Origin: JACVRX01 sp963831385
GTDB lineage: Bacteria > Actinomycetota > Actinomycetes > Jiangellales > Jiangellaceae
Direction: 5' to 3'
Assembly: GCA_963831385.1 (NCBI GenBank)
Contig: CAWHPW010000020.1
Location: 97,672 to 161,671, forward strand
DNA length: 64,000 nucleotides
Positions 1 to 8,467 of this stretch are shown here, one piece after another. The notes beneath the pieces were generated by a model, which made no database searches, was not told the origin of the DNA, and worked only from the letters and a program-made list of their open reading frames with translations. Each line of letters begins with the position of its first letter. Position 1 is the first letter of the stretch. The position numbers and the translations under genes were made by a program.

Positions 1-687
1 CGCGGCCGGCGTGGCGGTCAAATCATCGAGATGAAGCAGGTAGGACTGCCCGTCGGGGAGCCGAGCACGAACGGCATCCGTCGTCGCGGCGAGCCGAAAG
101 TACTGGTCTACATGGTCAGCGAGCGAAATTCGCGGTGCCCGCCGGTGCATGGTGGCGATGTTGTCGAACGGATTGCGGACGACCTGGACGACCGACAGCG
201 GCACTCCCACTGTCGCCGCCAGCTGGTCCAGCAGCTCGGGTCTCTCGCCAAGGCGCATCGACGATCGTCCGCCCTTCTTGTCGCCGATGACCTCGAGTCG
301 CCGGTAAGCGCCCTGTGCCTGGCCGGGGACGGCATAGGAGTACCCGGTGGAGGACACGTGACCCCGGGCGACCCGGGCGCGCTCATGGCGGATCAGCAGC
401 GCGAACAGCTGCTCGCGGCCGAACCCAGCCTCGGCATACTTCAGGACGTCGAGCTCGTGGGCTACGAGCATGCTGGGATGTGCGTCCAGCAGAGCACCGA
501 CCAGGCTATGACCGCTGCGCGGATGCCCGATGAACAACAAGAACGTGCGGACGGTCGACAAGTCGCGCCGCAGCCGCCGCGCCTCCACAGCCGTCGATAC
601 GTAGGTGGCGGGATACCGACGCAACCCAGGCAGGGCTCGAAGTCGGCTGAGCACGCGCGCTCTGGTCCGGCGGTCGACTAAGGCCAT
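1..687 (-). CDS. Sulfotransferase, 3' end outside the window
   Basis: The reading frame is open from an ATG at 687 to the window edge (229 codons seen), so the C-terminus is missing. Near residue 40 it has the 5'-phosphosulfate-binding loop of PAPS-dependent sulfotransferases (FIGHPRSGHSLVGALLDAHP) and further on the 3'-phosphate-binding strand (VVQVVRNPFDNIATM). The usual Thr of the PSB loop is replaced by His (RSGHS). A purine-rich AGGGTGGGG lies directly upstream of the ATG. It is transcribed away from the sugar transferase at 762, so the 74-bp gap is a divergent promoter region. It probably transfers sulfate from PAPS to a sugar hydroxyl of the glycan built by this locus; the acceptor is unknown. 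Confidence 0.8.
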   Translation of the reverse strand, partial: MALVDRRTRARVLSRLRALPGLRRYPATYVSTAVEARRLRRDLSTVRTFLLFIGHPRSGHSLVGALLDAHPSMLVAHELDVLKYAEAGFGREQLFALLIRHERARVARGHVSSTGYSYAVPGQAQGAYRRLEVIGDKKGGRSSMRLGERPELLDQLAATVGVPLSVVQVVRNPFDNIATMHRRAPRISLADHVDQYFRLAATTDAVRARLPDGQSYLLHLDDLTATPAA

Positions 688-761
688 CCCCACCCTGAGC
701 CCCCCAAAATCAATGACGCTAGAGACTTCCACATCGGACTTGGATACGAAAGACTCCGCCG

Positions 762-1412
762 GTGGTCATGCGACATGGCCGCCATCGGGGGGGCAGTCGC
801 CACATCGAAGCTTGGCTTCACCGCGCTCTGGACGTGGTGGGATCCGCCCTGATCTTGCTCGTGCTCTTCCCCCTCATCGCCATGACGGCGGCGGCGATCC
901 TTGCCCGAATGGGCTCACCTGTACTGTTCCGGCACGAGCGGGCCGGCCGTGGGGGAAGGCCCTTCGTCCTGCTCAAGTTCCGCACCATGCGCCCCCCCGG
1001 CAGCTACGACATCGGGCCCGACGGTGATCACAAACGGCTCACCAGACTGGGGCGGCTGCTGCGGGCAACGAGTATCGACGAGCTGCCGTCGTTGGTGAAC
1101 GTGCTGCGCGGAGAGATGAGCTTGGTCGGGCCACGCCCACTGCCGGTGCGCTACCTGGAGCGGTATACCTCGTGGGAGGCCCGGCGGCACGAGGTCCGTC
1201 CCGGCCTGACCGGCTGGGCTCAGGTCAATGGCCGCAACGCCATCGACTGGGACGATCGGCTTGACTTGGACGTGTGGTACGTCGATCACCGCTCGGTCGG
1301 TCTGGATCTGCGGATTCTGGCCCGCACGGTGGGCACGGTGCTGCGCCACGACGGAGTGAACCACACCAACCACGCGACGATGCCGGAGTTCGAGCGCATC
1401 GCCGGCCAATGA
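762..1412 (+). CDS. Undecaprenyl-phosphate sugar phosphotransferase (bacterial sugar transferase family)
   Basis: A 216-residue short-form phosphoglycosyl transferase. An N-terminal hydrophobic segment (about residues 20-47) is followed by the family hallmarks: LLKFRTM, DELPSLVNVLRGEMSLVGPRP and RPGLTGWAQVNGRN. Such enzymes move a sugar phosphate from a UDP-sugar to undecaprenyl phosphate at the inner membrane face and so start assembly of a lipid-linked glycan. It lacks the long N-terminal membrane domain of WcaJ/WbaP, as PglC does. The start is GTG at 762; an ATG two codons later is equally possible. It overlaps the next gene by four bases (ATGA), so it heads the operon 762-3585. Sugar specificity cannot be read from the sequence. 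Confidence 0.9.
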   Translation: MVMRHGRHRGGSRHIEAWLHRALDVVGSALILLVLFPLIAMTAAAILARMGSPVLFRHERAGRGGRPFVLLKFRTMRPPGSYDIGPDGDHKRLTRLGRLLRATSIDELPSLVNVLRGEMSLVGPRPLPVRYLERYTSWEARRHEVRPGLTGWAQVNGRNAIDWDDRLDLDVWYVDHRSVGLDLRILARTVGTVLRHDGVNHTNHATMPEFERIAGQ

Positions 1413-2398
1413 CGTCGCTGACAGTTCTGATCTCCTCGGCCGGCCGGCGGGTGGAGTTACTGAAGGCCTTCCGGTCTGCTTTGCTCGATCTCGGTCTCGA
1501 CGGGCGGGTTCTCGCGGCGGATCGATCGGCGCGTTCGAGTGCCTTCCACAGCGCCGATGAGGCGTTCCTCGTCCCCAGCTGCGACGACGCCGGATTCCTG
1601 CCCGAAGTCCTCAACCTGTGCGACAAGCAGGCCGTCGACCTGCTGATCCCGACCATCGACCCGGAGCTGCCGGTCTACGCGGCCGCCCGCGCGGACTTCG
1701 CGGCAGCTGGCACGACAGTGGCGATCTCCGCATCGGAGGTCGTCGAGATCGCGGCCGACAAGCGGCGAACCCACGACTGGCTCGCCGCACACGGGTTCCC
1801 CACCGTCGACCAGGCGAGCGTCGACGAGGTCCGCGGAGCTCCCGCGGACTGGCCTTATCCGCTGGTCGTCAAGCCTCGACGAGGCAGCGCGGGCATCGGC
1901 GTCACGATCGTGCGGGACGAGCACGAACTGGCTCTGGCCGCCCGCGGCGGCGACGTCCTCGTCGAGACGGTGGCACCCGGCCAGGAGTACACGATCGACG
2001 CGCTCGTCGACCGGTCCGGCCGGTGTGTCTGCGCGGTTCCTCGCCGCCGCCTCGAGGTACGCGCCGGCGAAGTCAGCAAGGCGGTGACAGTCCGGTCCGG
2101 AGAGCTCGAAGGCATGGTCATCCGCCTGTGCGGCACGCTGCCGGGTGCCTACGGGCCCCTCACGGTGCAGGTCTTCCATGACGAGGAGACCGGGCGCTTC
2201 GTCGTGATCGAGCTGAACGCCCGGTTCGGCGGCGGTTATCCACTAGCTCGCCAGGCTGGGGCCGACTACCCCCGCTGGCTGCTCGAGGACCTGGCCGGGC
2301 TGCCCTCGTCGGCGTCGACCGACGGCTGGCGGCACGGGTTGGTCATGCTCCGCTACGACGCCGCAGTCTTCGTCGACCAGCACGAGGCCGACTGTTGA
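1409..2398 (+). CDS. ATP-grasp (CarB-like) enzyme
   Basis: A 329-residue protein with an N-terminal pre-ATP-grasp fold (TVLISSAGRRVELLKAF) and a central ATP-grasp nucleotide-binding loop (VVKPRRGSAGIG). The C-terminal metal/ATP motif is VIELNARFGGGYPL. The family joins a carboxylate to an amine or thiol through an acyl phosphate. Members inside polysaccharide loci are thought to amidate uronic acids or attach amino acids, but that is inference here. The ATG at 1409 overlaps the previous stop (ATGA), and the stop overlaps the TTG start of the next glycosyltransferase, so the three genes are translationally coupled. An in-frame upstream extension exists but would run through the sugar transferase and is rejected. 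Confidence 0.85.
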   Translation: MTSLTVLISSAGRRVELLKAFRSALLDLGLDGRVLAADRSARSSAFHSADEAFLVPSCDDAGFLPEVLNLCDKQAVDLLIPTIDPELPVYAAARADFAAAGTTVAISASEVVEIAADKRRTHDWLAAHGFPTVDQASVDEVRGAPADWPYPLVVKPRRGSAGIGVTIVRDEHELALAARGGDVLVETVAPGQEYTIDALVDRSGRCVCAVPRRRLEVRAGEVSKAVTVRSGELEGMVIRLCGTLPGAYGPLTVQVFHDEETGRFVVIELNARFGGGYPLARQAGADYPRWLLEDLAGLPSSASTDGWRHGLVMLRYDAAVFVDQHEADC

Positions 2399-3585
2399 CC
2401 GAGGCCGCTGTGCGGGTTGCTCACCTGACGACCGTCGACTCGAGCCTGTGGTATCTCCTGCGACCGCAGTTGCTCGCAGTGAACCGGGCTGGCGGTCAGG
2501 CATACGGCGTCAGCGCTGACGGCCCGTGGGTGGCCCGCCTCGAGGCCGACGGTGTTCGGCATCTGGCGCTGCGGTCGTCGACGCGGGGCTGGAGCCTGAC
2601 CGCGGACGTCAAGGCGGCCGCGGAGCTGTGGCGGATTCTGCGCCAGGATCGGTTCGACGTGCTGCACACACACAACCCGAAGCCGGGGTTGTACGGACGG
2701 GTCATCGGGCGTCTTGCCGGCGTGCCGATCGTGGTGAACACCAACCACGGCCTGTACTTCGCTGACGGCGCCGGCCCGAAGAAGGCTCTGGTGCTCGCCC
2801 TGGAAGGTGTGGCCGCGTTGTTCTCCGACGCCGAGCTGGTGCAGAACGAGGAGGATCTCACGGTGCTGCGCCGCTGGCACCTCAACCGCCGCCGCCAGTC
2901 CCGGCTGCTCGGCAATGGTGTCGACCTCCGCCGGTTCCGGCCGGCGGCCGACTCGGCTGAACGAATGGCCGCGCGGAAGGATCTCGGCGTCCGGGCAGAT
3001 CAGGTCGTCGTCGGAGTCGTCGGCCGGCTGGTGGCCGAGAAGGGTTTCCTTGAACTATTCGAGGCGGCGCGGTCGTTGGGTGACCGGTATGTCATCGCGG
3101 CCATCGGTCCAGCCGACCCGGACAAATCCGATGCCCTGCCGCTGGAGCAAATCGAGGCCGCCCGGCAGGCTGGAGTCCGTTTTCTCGGCCTTCGGGATGA
3201 TGTCGAACAGCTGTATCGGGGCATGGATCTGTTCGTCTTGCCGTCCCACCGGGAGGGTTTCCCGCGGGCGGCCATGGAGGCTGCCGCCAGCGGGCTGGCG
3301 GTGGTCGCGACCGATGTTCGCGGCTGCCGGCAGGTGGTCGAGGACGGGGTGACCGGGTTGTTGGTGCCGGTGCGCGACCCGGGGCGGTTGGCCGCTGCTA
3401 TCGAGCAACTCGGCAACGACCCGGCGGTGAGGGCCGCCATGGGTGCAGCTGCGACATTGCGGGCTCGTGAGCACTTCGACGAGGAACGGGTGGTTCGGAT
3501 CGTGCTCGACACGTATCAAGCCGTGGCGGAGCGCAAGAAACTCGGCCGGCTCACCCGGTGGTCCGGGCGTAGCGCAGCCGGTTGA
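2395..3585 (+). CDS. Glycosyltransferase family 4 (GT-B fold)
   Basis: A retaining GT4-type transferase of 396 residues. The N-terminal half carries the acceptor-domain signature LHTHNPKPGLYGRVIGRLAG. The C-terminal half has VGVVGRLVAEKGF and the donor-binding EGFPRAAMEAAASG loop with the E-x7-E pattern. It resembles enzymes that add the second sugar to undecaprenyl-diphospho-sugar, which fits its place directly after the initiating phosphotransferase. The start is probably the TTG overlapping the previous stop, or the GTG at 2410. Its 3' end overlaps the convergent deacetylase by 35 bp. Confidence 0.88.
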   Translation: MTEAAVRVAHLTTVDSSLWYLLRPQLLAVNRAGGQAYGVSADGPWVARLEADGVRHLALRSSTRGWSLTADVKAAAELWRILRQDRFDVLHTHNPKPGLYGRVIGRLAGVPIVVNTNHGLYFADGAGPKKALVLALEGVAALFSDAELVQNEEDLTVLRRWHLNRRRQSRLLGNGVDLRRFRPAADSAERMAARKDLGVRADQVVVGVVGRLVAEKGFLELFEAARSLGDRYVIAAIGPADPDKSDALPLEQIEAARQAGVRFLGLRDDVEQLYRGMDLFVLPSHREGFPRAAMEAAASGLAVVATDVRGCRQVVEDGVTGLLVPVRDPGRLAAAIEQLGNDPAVRAAMGAAATLRAREHFDEERVVRIVLDTYQAVAERKKLGRLTRWSGRSAAG

Positions 3586-4393
3586 GCGCGCGCCTTGCCC
3601 CGTCCTCGAAGGCCATCCCGCCCATCGCTTTGCGCTCGAAGAAGCGCATCTCGTCGCTTCGTTGGATGGCCGACCGGGACAACCGGTGCGGGTTGGTTCG
3701 TCCGTATGGGTTGGCCCGGTTGCCCCCCAGGGCGGCAGACCGGAACCGGTCGCGAACCAGCGCTTCGACGCTGGACGACGGCGCGACCGCCTTCGGATAC
3801 GCGAAGTGATCGGCAGCGACTCCGGTTCGATCGGCGATCAGGTCGATAGATCGATCCAGCTCGTCGGCCGCGGACCGCGGGTCGAGTCGGTCCAGCAACG
3901 CGTGGGTGTGTGTATGCGAACCGATGGTGACCAGCCCCGTCGCGAGAGCCTCCCGGGCGCCGGCCCAGGACAGCGGCGTGCCGTCGTGCGGAAACCGACG
4001 GCCGCGCTCGACGAAATCGGTCGAGAGGTAGAACACCGCTGGGACTTTGTGCTCGACCAGGATGGGCAACGCCAACTCCACCAGGTCCGACGTCCCGTCG
4101 TCGAAGGTCACCACGACCGGGTCCCGATCCGGCGCGGCCGGCCGGGCCGCGGCGCCGAGGGCGTCGTCCAGGGTTGTCGCCAGCCCGTGGCCGGTCAGCC
4201 AAGCCATCTGATCGTCGAACAGTCCCGTGGGCAGGTCGACCTCGATGCCGGTGCGGGCGCCGACCCGGTGGTAGATCAGCACGACCACCCCACGCCGCGG
4301 CGGCCACAGCCGGTCTGCCGCAGCGGCGGCCGTCTTGACCAGCCGCCCCGCCGCGGCCCGCGGAGACGAGAGCCCATCCGACGACGCGTTCAT
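3551..4393 (-). CDS. Polysaccharide deacetylase (NodB homology)
   Basis: A 280-residue carbohydrate esterase 4 protein. Motif 1 is VVVTFDDGTSDL with the metal/catalytic aspartates and motif 2 is GSHTHTHALL with the metal-binding histidines. The YHRV element near the N-terminus is typical of the PEP-CTERM/EPS-associated subfamily. No clear signal peptide is seen, so action may be cytoplasmic on a lipid-linked intermediate or at the membrane. It removes N-acetyl (or O-acetyl) groups from sugars, which could expose amines for N-sulfation by the neighbouring sulfotransferases (inference). It follows the DUF3500 gene by 7 bp on the same strand. Confidence 0.88.
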   Translation of the reverse strand: MNASSDGLSSPRAAAGRLVKTAAAAADRLWPPRRGVVVLIYHRVGARTGIEVDLPTGLFDDQMAWLTGHGLATTLDDALGAAARPAAPDRDPVVVTFDDGTSDLVELALPILVEHKVPAVFYLSTDFVERGRRFPHDGTPLSWAGAREALATGLVTIGSHTHTHALLDRLDPRSAADELDRSIDLIADRTGVAADHFAYPKAVAPSSSVEALVRDRFRSAALGGNRANPYGRTNPHRLSRSAIQRSDEMRFFERKAMGGMAFEDGARRALNRLRYARTTG

Positions 4394-4400
4394 ACGGCCT

Positions 4401-5330
4401 CTAACCAGCGTGTCGACTGCGGTAGTGAGCCGTCAGCAGATCATGGCCGAAGTCGGCACTCGGATCGCGGACGACGGTATGGACGTGGTTCGCCCCATTC
4501 TGGGTGTTGTCGAGCTCGACCAGGAACCGGGGACCGGCGAGTCGGTAGTAGTGGCCGGCGCCCGGCTCGAGAGCCCCGGCCCAGGCGAACCGGAGGTCGC
4601 CAGTGACCGGGCGACGAGTGCCGTCGGGAAACCGGTCGACGAAGACGCGGACGAGCTCAGCGGCGGTGGCTGCCGCCCCGCCGGACAGGACGGAGAGCGG
4701 CACGCCCATTGGGTCGAGCGGACCGTCGAGCTGCGATCGGTTCCGGGTGACGATGTCGTCAGGAGCGCGGTCGGAGAACACTGCCGCTGAGCGCTGTTCC
4801 ACGCTGAGCGCGTGCACGAGCTGGAACCCGAGCCGCTCCTCGATCTGCAGCGGAGCGAGCGCGACCTGATCGCCGTCTCGCACGGTCGCCGGGTTGGCGC
4901 CGAGGAACAGCGGTGTCAGCGCCACCTCACCGGCAGCTACTGTCGCGTTCACCGACACGTGGTGGCCCTCGAAACGCACTCCCCACGGCTCGGAGTTCGG
5001 TCGGCCGAACACGGCCAGCCAATAGTCGCCGCTGTGCCGTCGGTCGCCCCGGGCACCCTCCAACTGGTCCAGCACTTCCTCCAGCGCAATGATCGCCGTC
5101 GCCCTCGCGAACGCCGCTGGCGCGACCATCACGGAGAGCAGGCGGAAAGCCGCCTTGGTCTGGGTCCGCGAGAGCATCCACAGGGGGACGCCGGTTCGCT
5201 CGCGGGGCGTGTACGCCCAATCACGTCGGCTGCTCTCGTCAAAGGAGAGCAGCGCCTTGCGCCGCTGGGCATCGTCGAGTGTGTCGACGAAGGTCGCCGC
5301 CGCGGTCACCAGCCGCTCGACCACACTCAC
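4401..5330 (-). CDS. DUF3500 family protein
   Basis: A 309-residue protein matching the DUF3500 pattern throughout: SGDYWLAVFGRPNSEPWGVRFEGHHVSVN, then PLFLGANPA and a His-rich C-terminus (GHYYRLAGPRFLVELDNTQNGANHVHTVVRDP). The conserved His residues suggest metal binding, but no function is established that I know of. The start is GTG at 5330. It forms a two-gene unit with the deacetylase downstream and is divergent from the transferase at 5381 across a 50-bp gap. Its role in a glycan locus is unexplained; chance insertion into the cluster is possible. Confidence 0.75.
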   Translation of the reverse strand: MSVVERLVTAAATFVDTLDDAQRRKALLSFDESSRRDWAYTPRERTGVPLWMLSRTQTKAAFRLLSVMVAPAAFARATAIIALEEVLDQLEGARGDRRHSGDYWLAVFGRPNSEPWGVRFEGHHVSVNATVAAGEVALTPLFLGANPATVRDGDQVALAPLQIEERLGFQLVHALSVEQRSAAVFSDRAPDDIVTRNRSQLDGPLDPMGVPLSVLSGGAAATAAELVRVFVDRFPDGTRRPVTGDLRFAWAGALEPGAGHYYRLAGPRFLVELDNTQNGANHVHTVVRDPSADFGHDLLTAHYRSRHAG

Positions 5331-5380
5331 CGCGACAGCCTAGGGGCAGAAGTACCCGTGATCGTCTCGACTCCCGTTGG

Positions 5381-6409
5381 ATGGATACGATCGCGCCCGT
5401 GACCATGACCCTGGTCTCTTGTGTCGGCGAGAACAGCGATCACTGGTATCGGGAAGCACAGAACCTGGTGATCTCGGTGCGCCGGTTCGGAGGCGCGCTC
5501 GCTGAATCCCCGGTCGTCGTGAATTTCGTCGACGGAGTGGATCCCCGATACGAGGCTGGCTTGGCCCGGCTGGGCGCCGAGGTGCGGGTCGTCCCACGAT
5601 TCGACCCGCGGACCCCAGCGAGCAACAAGCTGCGGATGCTCGAGCTGGCCGAGACCCACGATTTCGACGTCCTGCTGGCGATCGACACGGACACGGTGGT
5701 CATCGGGGACGTGAGCCGTTACGGCTCCGCAGCGGCGGTAGCGATCAAGCCCGAGAACCTCGATCCCTACCCGCCAGGCTGCTGGCGCCGGCTGTATGCG
5801 GAGCTGGGTATCCCGGAACCGAGCCAGTCCATCGTCACCACAGTGACGGGGCAGGTCACGTATCCCTATTTCAACAGCGGCGTGGTGTTCGTGCCCAGGG
5901 ACTACTGCGCTCACCTGCTGACCAGCTGGTCCAAACGTGTCTTCGATGTACTCGACATCTACGAGCGCCGACCAGACATCGTGCCGGCGCCCCAGCGGCA
6001 TTGGACCAACCAGCTGTCCCTCGCACTCGCCGTCGTGGGCGACGGCATCCCCGTCTCGCCGCTTCCGGTTGCGGCGAACCTGTCGACGACGGTTCGCGTC
6101 CATCCGTTGTTCGCCCACGAGGTCACCCCGCCGTTCGTCCTGCACTACCACAACGAGATCGACCCGCGTGGGTTCTTGTTCCGCTCGACGAATCGGCTGC
6201 TCAACCCGCTGCTCGATGCGTTCAACCTGGCCCGAGCCGAGACTCTTGGCCTTTCCTATGCCGGGCTGCCGGATCCCCCTCTGGTCCGCCGCACCCTGCG
6301 GCGGGTCGAGGGCCGAGCCTGGTACGAGCACGGTCCGGTGGCAGCAGTACGCCGGCACCGGCTGCTGGCCCCGGTGCGCCGGCAGGCCAAGCGGCTGGCC
6401 AGCGGATGA
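5381..6409 (+). CDS. Putative GT-A-type glycosyltransferase
   Basis: A 342-residue protein with an N-terminal Rossmann-like strand (TLVSCVGENSDHWYREAQNL) and a DxD-type metal/nucleotide motif in FDVLLAIDTDTVVIGD. A middle segment YFNSGVVFVPRDYC resembles family 8-like and hypothetical GT-A transferases. The C-terminal tail is basic (VRRQAKRLASG), suggesting peripheral membrane contact. Alternative starts are GTG 5399 and ATG 5405. It is coupled by ATGA to a sulfotransferase, so the pair may add and then sulfate one residue. Exact family membership is uncertain. Confidence 0.65.
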   Translation: MDTIAPVTMTLVSCVGENSDHWYREAQNLVISVRRFGGALAESPVVVNFVDGVDPRYEAGLARLGAEVRVVPRFDPRTPASNKLRMLELAETHDFDVLLAIDTDTVVIGDVSRYGSAAAVAIKPENLDPYPPGCWRRLYAELGIPEPSQSIVTTVTGQVTYPYFNSGVVFVPRDYCAHLLTSWSKRVFDVLDIYERRPDIVPAPQRHWTNQLSLALAVVGDGIPVSPLPVAANLSTTVRVHPLFAHEVTPPFVLHYHNEIDPRGFLFRSTNRLLNPLLDAFNLARAETLGLSYAGLPDPPLVRRTLRRVEGRAWYEHGPVAAVRRHRLLAPVRRQAKRLASG

Positions 6410-7392
6410 CCGATTCGCACGGTTCTCGGCTGGACGTCTTCCCCTTTTTCGTCGGCTCAGGCCGCTCCGGGACCACACTGCTGCGCGCGATCTTCGATTC
6501 GCATCCTCAGCTCGCGATCCCGGATGAGGTGTCGTTCGTGATCCGGTTCGCCAGGCCGCACCACGCCGTGCGGTACGGATGGCCCGGCCGGTTCGACCCG
6601 GACGCCTGCCTGGCGTTGATCTTCGACAATGCAGCGTTCCAGCGGTGGGGGCTGCCGGCGGACGACGTTCGCGCAGCGGTGTACGCCGACAACCCCGCTG
6701 ACTTCCCAGGTCTGGTGCGATGTCTCTACCGGCTCTGGTCAGCGCGGGAGGGAAAGCCGCGATACGCGGACAAGACCCCGAACCACGTCTTGTACATCTC
6801 CCGGCTTGCTCGGATGTTTCCCGAAGCCCGATTCGTGCACATCATCCGAGACGGGCGCGACGTGGCGTTGTCCTACCTCAATGTCGAATGGGGGCCGAAT
6901 AACGTCGAGGACGCCGCACTTGAATGGCGTCGACGGGTGACCCGAGGCCGGCGCGCCGGACAGCGGCTCGGCCCGCGCCGGTACCGGGAGATCCGGTACG
7001 AGGAGTTGGTCGAGGAACCCGAGCGGACGGTCCGGCAGCTGTGCGCATTCTTGGGGCTGGCCTGGGACGACGGTCTACTGCGGTACTACGAACGTGCCGG
7101 CGAGGTCATCCGGACCACTCGGTTCCCGGCCGCCCATCAAAGCCTGCTCCTGCCGCCGACGCCGGGCTTGCGTGACTGGCGGCGGCAGATGGCTCCCGTC
7201 GACCTCGTGCAGTTCGAGGCCATCGCCGGTGGGTTGCTCGAGGAGTTGGGGTATGGGCGGGCCCAGCTGCCGTCGCTGCGCCGCCGGGTTGCGGCGGGCG
7301 TCCACGCCACTTCCACCGCCGTCGGCCGCTCGTGGACGATGGCCAAGGCCGGAGGCAGGGTGCTGTCAATACACCTGACGAGTCGGAGATGA
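6406..7392 (+). CDS. Sulfotransferase
   Basis: A 328-residue PAPS-dependent sulfotransferase of the Sulfotransfer_3 type. The 5'-PSB loop is FFVGSGRSGTTLLRAIFDSHP near residue 15 and the 3'-PB strand is VHIIRDGRDVALSYL near residue 145. A conserved EIRYEELVEEPE segment follows. No signal peptide is seen, so it is cytoplasmic and acts before export. The ATG overlaps the preceding glycosyltransferase stop. It is similar in architecture to the sulfotransferases at 16851 and 23859, implying duplication inside the cluster. Confidence 0.9.
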   Translation: MTDSHGSRLDVFPFFVGSGRSGTTLLRAIFDSHPQLAIPDEVSFVIRFARPHHAVRYGWPGRFDPDACLALIFDNAAFQRWGLPADDVRAAVYADNPADFPGLVRCLYRLWSAREGKPRYADKTPNHVLYISRLARMFPEARFVHIIRDGRDVALSYLNVEWGPNNVEDAALEWRRRVTRGRRAGQRLGPRRYREIRYEELVEEPERTVRQLCAFLGLAWDDGLLRYYERAGEVIRTTRFPAAHQSLLLPPTPGLRDWRRQMAPVDLVQFEAIAGGLLEELGYGRAQLPSLRRRVAAGVHATSTAVGRSWTMAKAGGRVLSIHLTSRR

Positions 7393-7396
7393 CCGG

Positions 7397-8380
7397 GTGG
7401 TGAGCGCGCCGGCGCTGGCATTGCGGGCGTACACGCAAGCCGATGAACCCGGTGTTCTCGAGTTGCTCCAGAAGTCGCTTGGCTGGGTTCCCGACGAGCA
7501 GTACGCCCGGTTCTTCGGCTGGAAGCACCGGGAAAGCCCGTTCGGCGCCTCGCCGGCGTGGGTGGCCACCGCCGGGGAGCGCATCGCCGGGTTCCGCACG
7601 TTCATGCGTTGGGAGTTCGACGTCGACGGCGAGCCGGTGCGCGCCGTCCGGGCCGTCGACACCGCGACGCATCCCGACTTTCAGGGGCAGGGAGTCTTCT
7701 CGGCGTTGACGCTTCGCGCGCTGGAGGGGTTGCGCTCGGACGGCGTCGCCTTCGTCTTCAACACGCCCAACGAGCGCAGCCGGCCGGGATATCTCAAGAT
7801 GGGCTGGCAACCGGTTGGGCAGCTCCGGGTACTTGCCCGGCCCCGTTCGCTCACGGCGCTGGGCAGGCTTGTCCGCGCCCGGAGGCCCGCGGAGAAGTGG
7901 TCGCAACCGTGCTCGGCCGGCCGGCCGGTCGCGGACGTGCTCGCGGACCAGCCGGCCGTCGAGACGTTGTTGTCGTCGCTTCCACCTGACGGTTTGCGAA
8001 CCCGGCTGTCCGTTCCGTACCTCGCCTGGCGGTACGGATTTCCGACCCTGGCCTACCGGGCGATTCCGGCGCACGACGACGACATCTCGGCCGGTTTGGC
8101 GATCTTTCGAGTCCGCCGGCGAGGCACGGCCCTGGAGGCAGCGGTCTGTGCGGAGCTGATACCCGGCGGGGATCCGTCGACCACGCGACACCTGCTGCGC
8201 CGCGTGCTGCGGAACAGCGGCGCCGACTACGCGGTCCGGCTCGCCGCGGGCCGCCCCCGCGCCGGATTCGTCCCTGTGCCCGGGCAGGGTCCGCATCTGG
8301 TGTGGAAGGGCGTCGTCGAACAGGCCATGCCCGATCCGTCGGTTTGGCAGCTGGCGCTCGGCGACGTCGAGCTGTTCTGA
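7397..8380 (+). CDS. GNAT-family N-acyltransferase
   Basis: A 327-residue protein whose N-terminal half has the GNAT fold. VAGFRTFM-like strand 4 (here RIAGFRTFM) is followed by the acetyl-CoA pyrophosphate loop HPDFQGQGVFSAL and by GYLKMGW at the end of the domain. The second half lacks a full second acetyl-CoA loop and may bind the acceptor. It begins 4 bp after the sulfotransferase at a GTG and is probably the last gene of operon 5381-8380. It could acylate an amino sugar, perhaps one freed by the deacetylases, or accept an acyl group from the carrier protein at 11402; both are inference. Confidence 0.8.
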   Translation: MVSAPALALRAYTQADEPGVLELLQKSLGWVPDEQYARFFGWKHRESPFGASPAWVATAGERIAGFRTFMRWEFDVDGEPVRAVRAVDTATHPDFQGQGVFSALTLRALEGLRSDGVAFVFNTPNERSRPGYLKMGWQPVGQLRVLARPRSLTALGRLVRARRPAEKWSQPCSAGRPVADVLADQPAVETLLSSLPPDGLRTRLSVPYLAWRYGFPTLAYRAIPAHDDDISAGLAIFRVRRRGTALEAAVCAELIPGGDPSTTRHLLRRVLRNSGADYAVRLAAGRPRAGFVPVPGQGPHLVWKGVVEQAMPDPSVWQLALGDVELF

Positions 8381-8433
8381 ACCGACGCGCGCCGACGTGC
8401 GTGAGCGCATTGGAGTGGACGTCGTAGGGTTGG

Positions 8434-8445
8434 CCAGTCGACTGG
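8434..8445. promoter_or_regulatory. 12-bp perfect palindrome upstream of the G8 protein gene
   Basis: CCAGTCGACTGG is a perfect palindrome lying 23 bp before the ATG at 8468, in the 87-bp gap after the acyltransferase. Its position suggests an operator or the start region of a separate transcript. No convincing -35/-10 pair is seen beside it. Confidence 0.3.
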
Positions 8446-8467
8446 GGAGTTCTGCGAGCGGGCGGTC

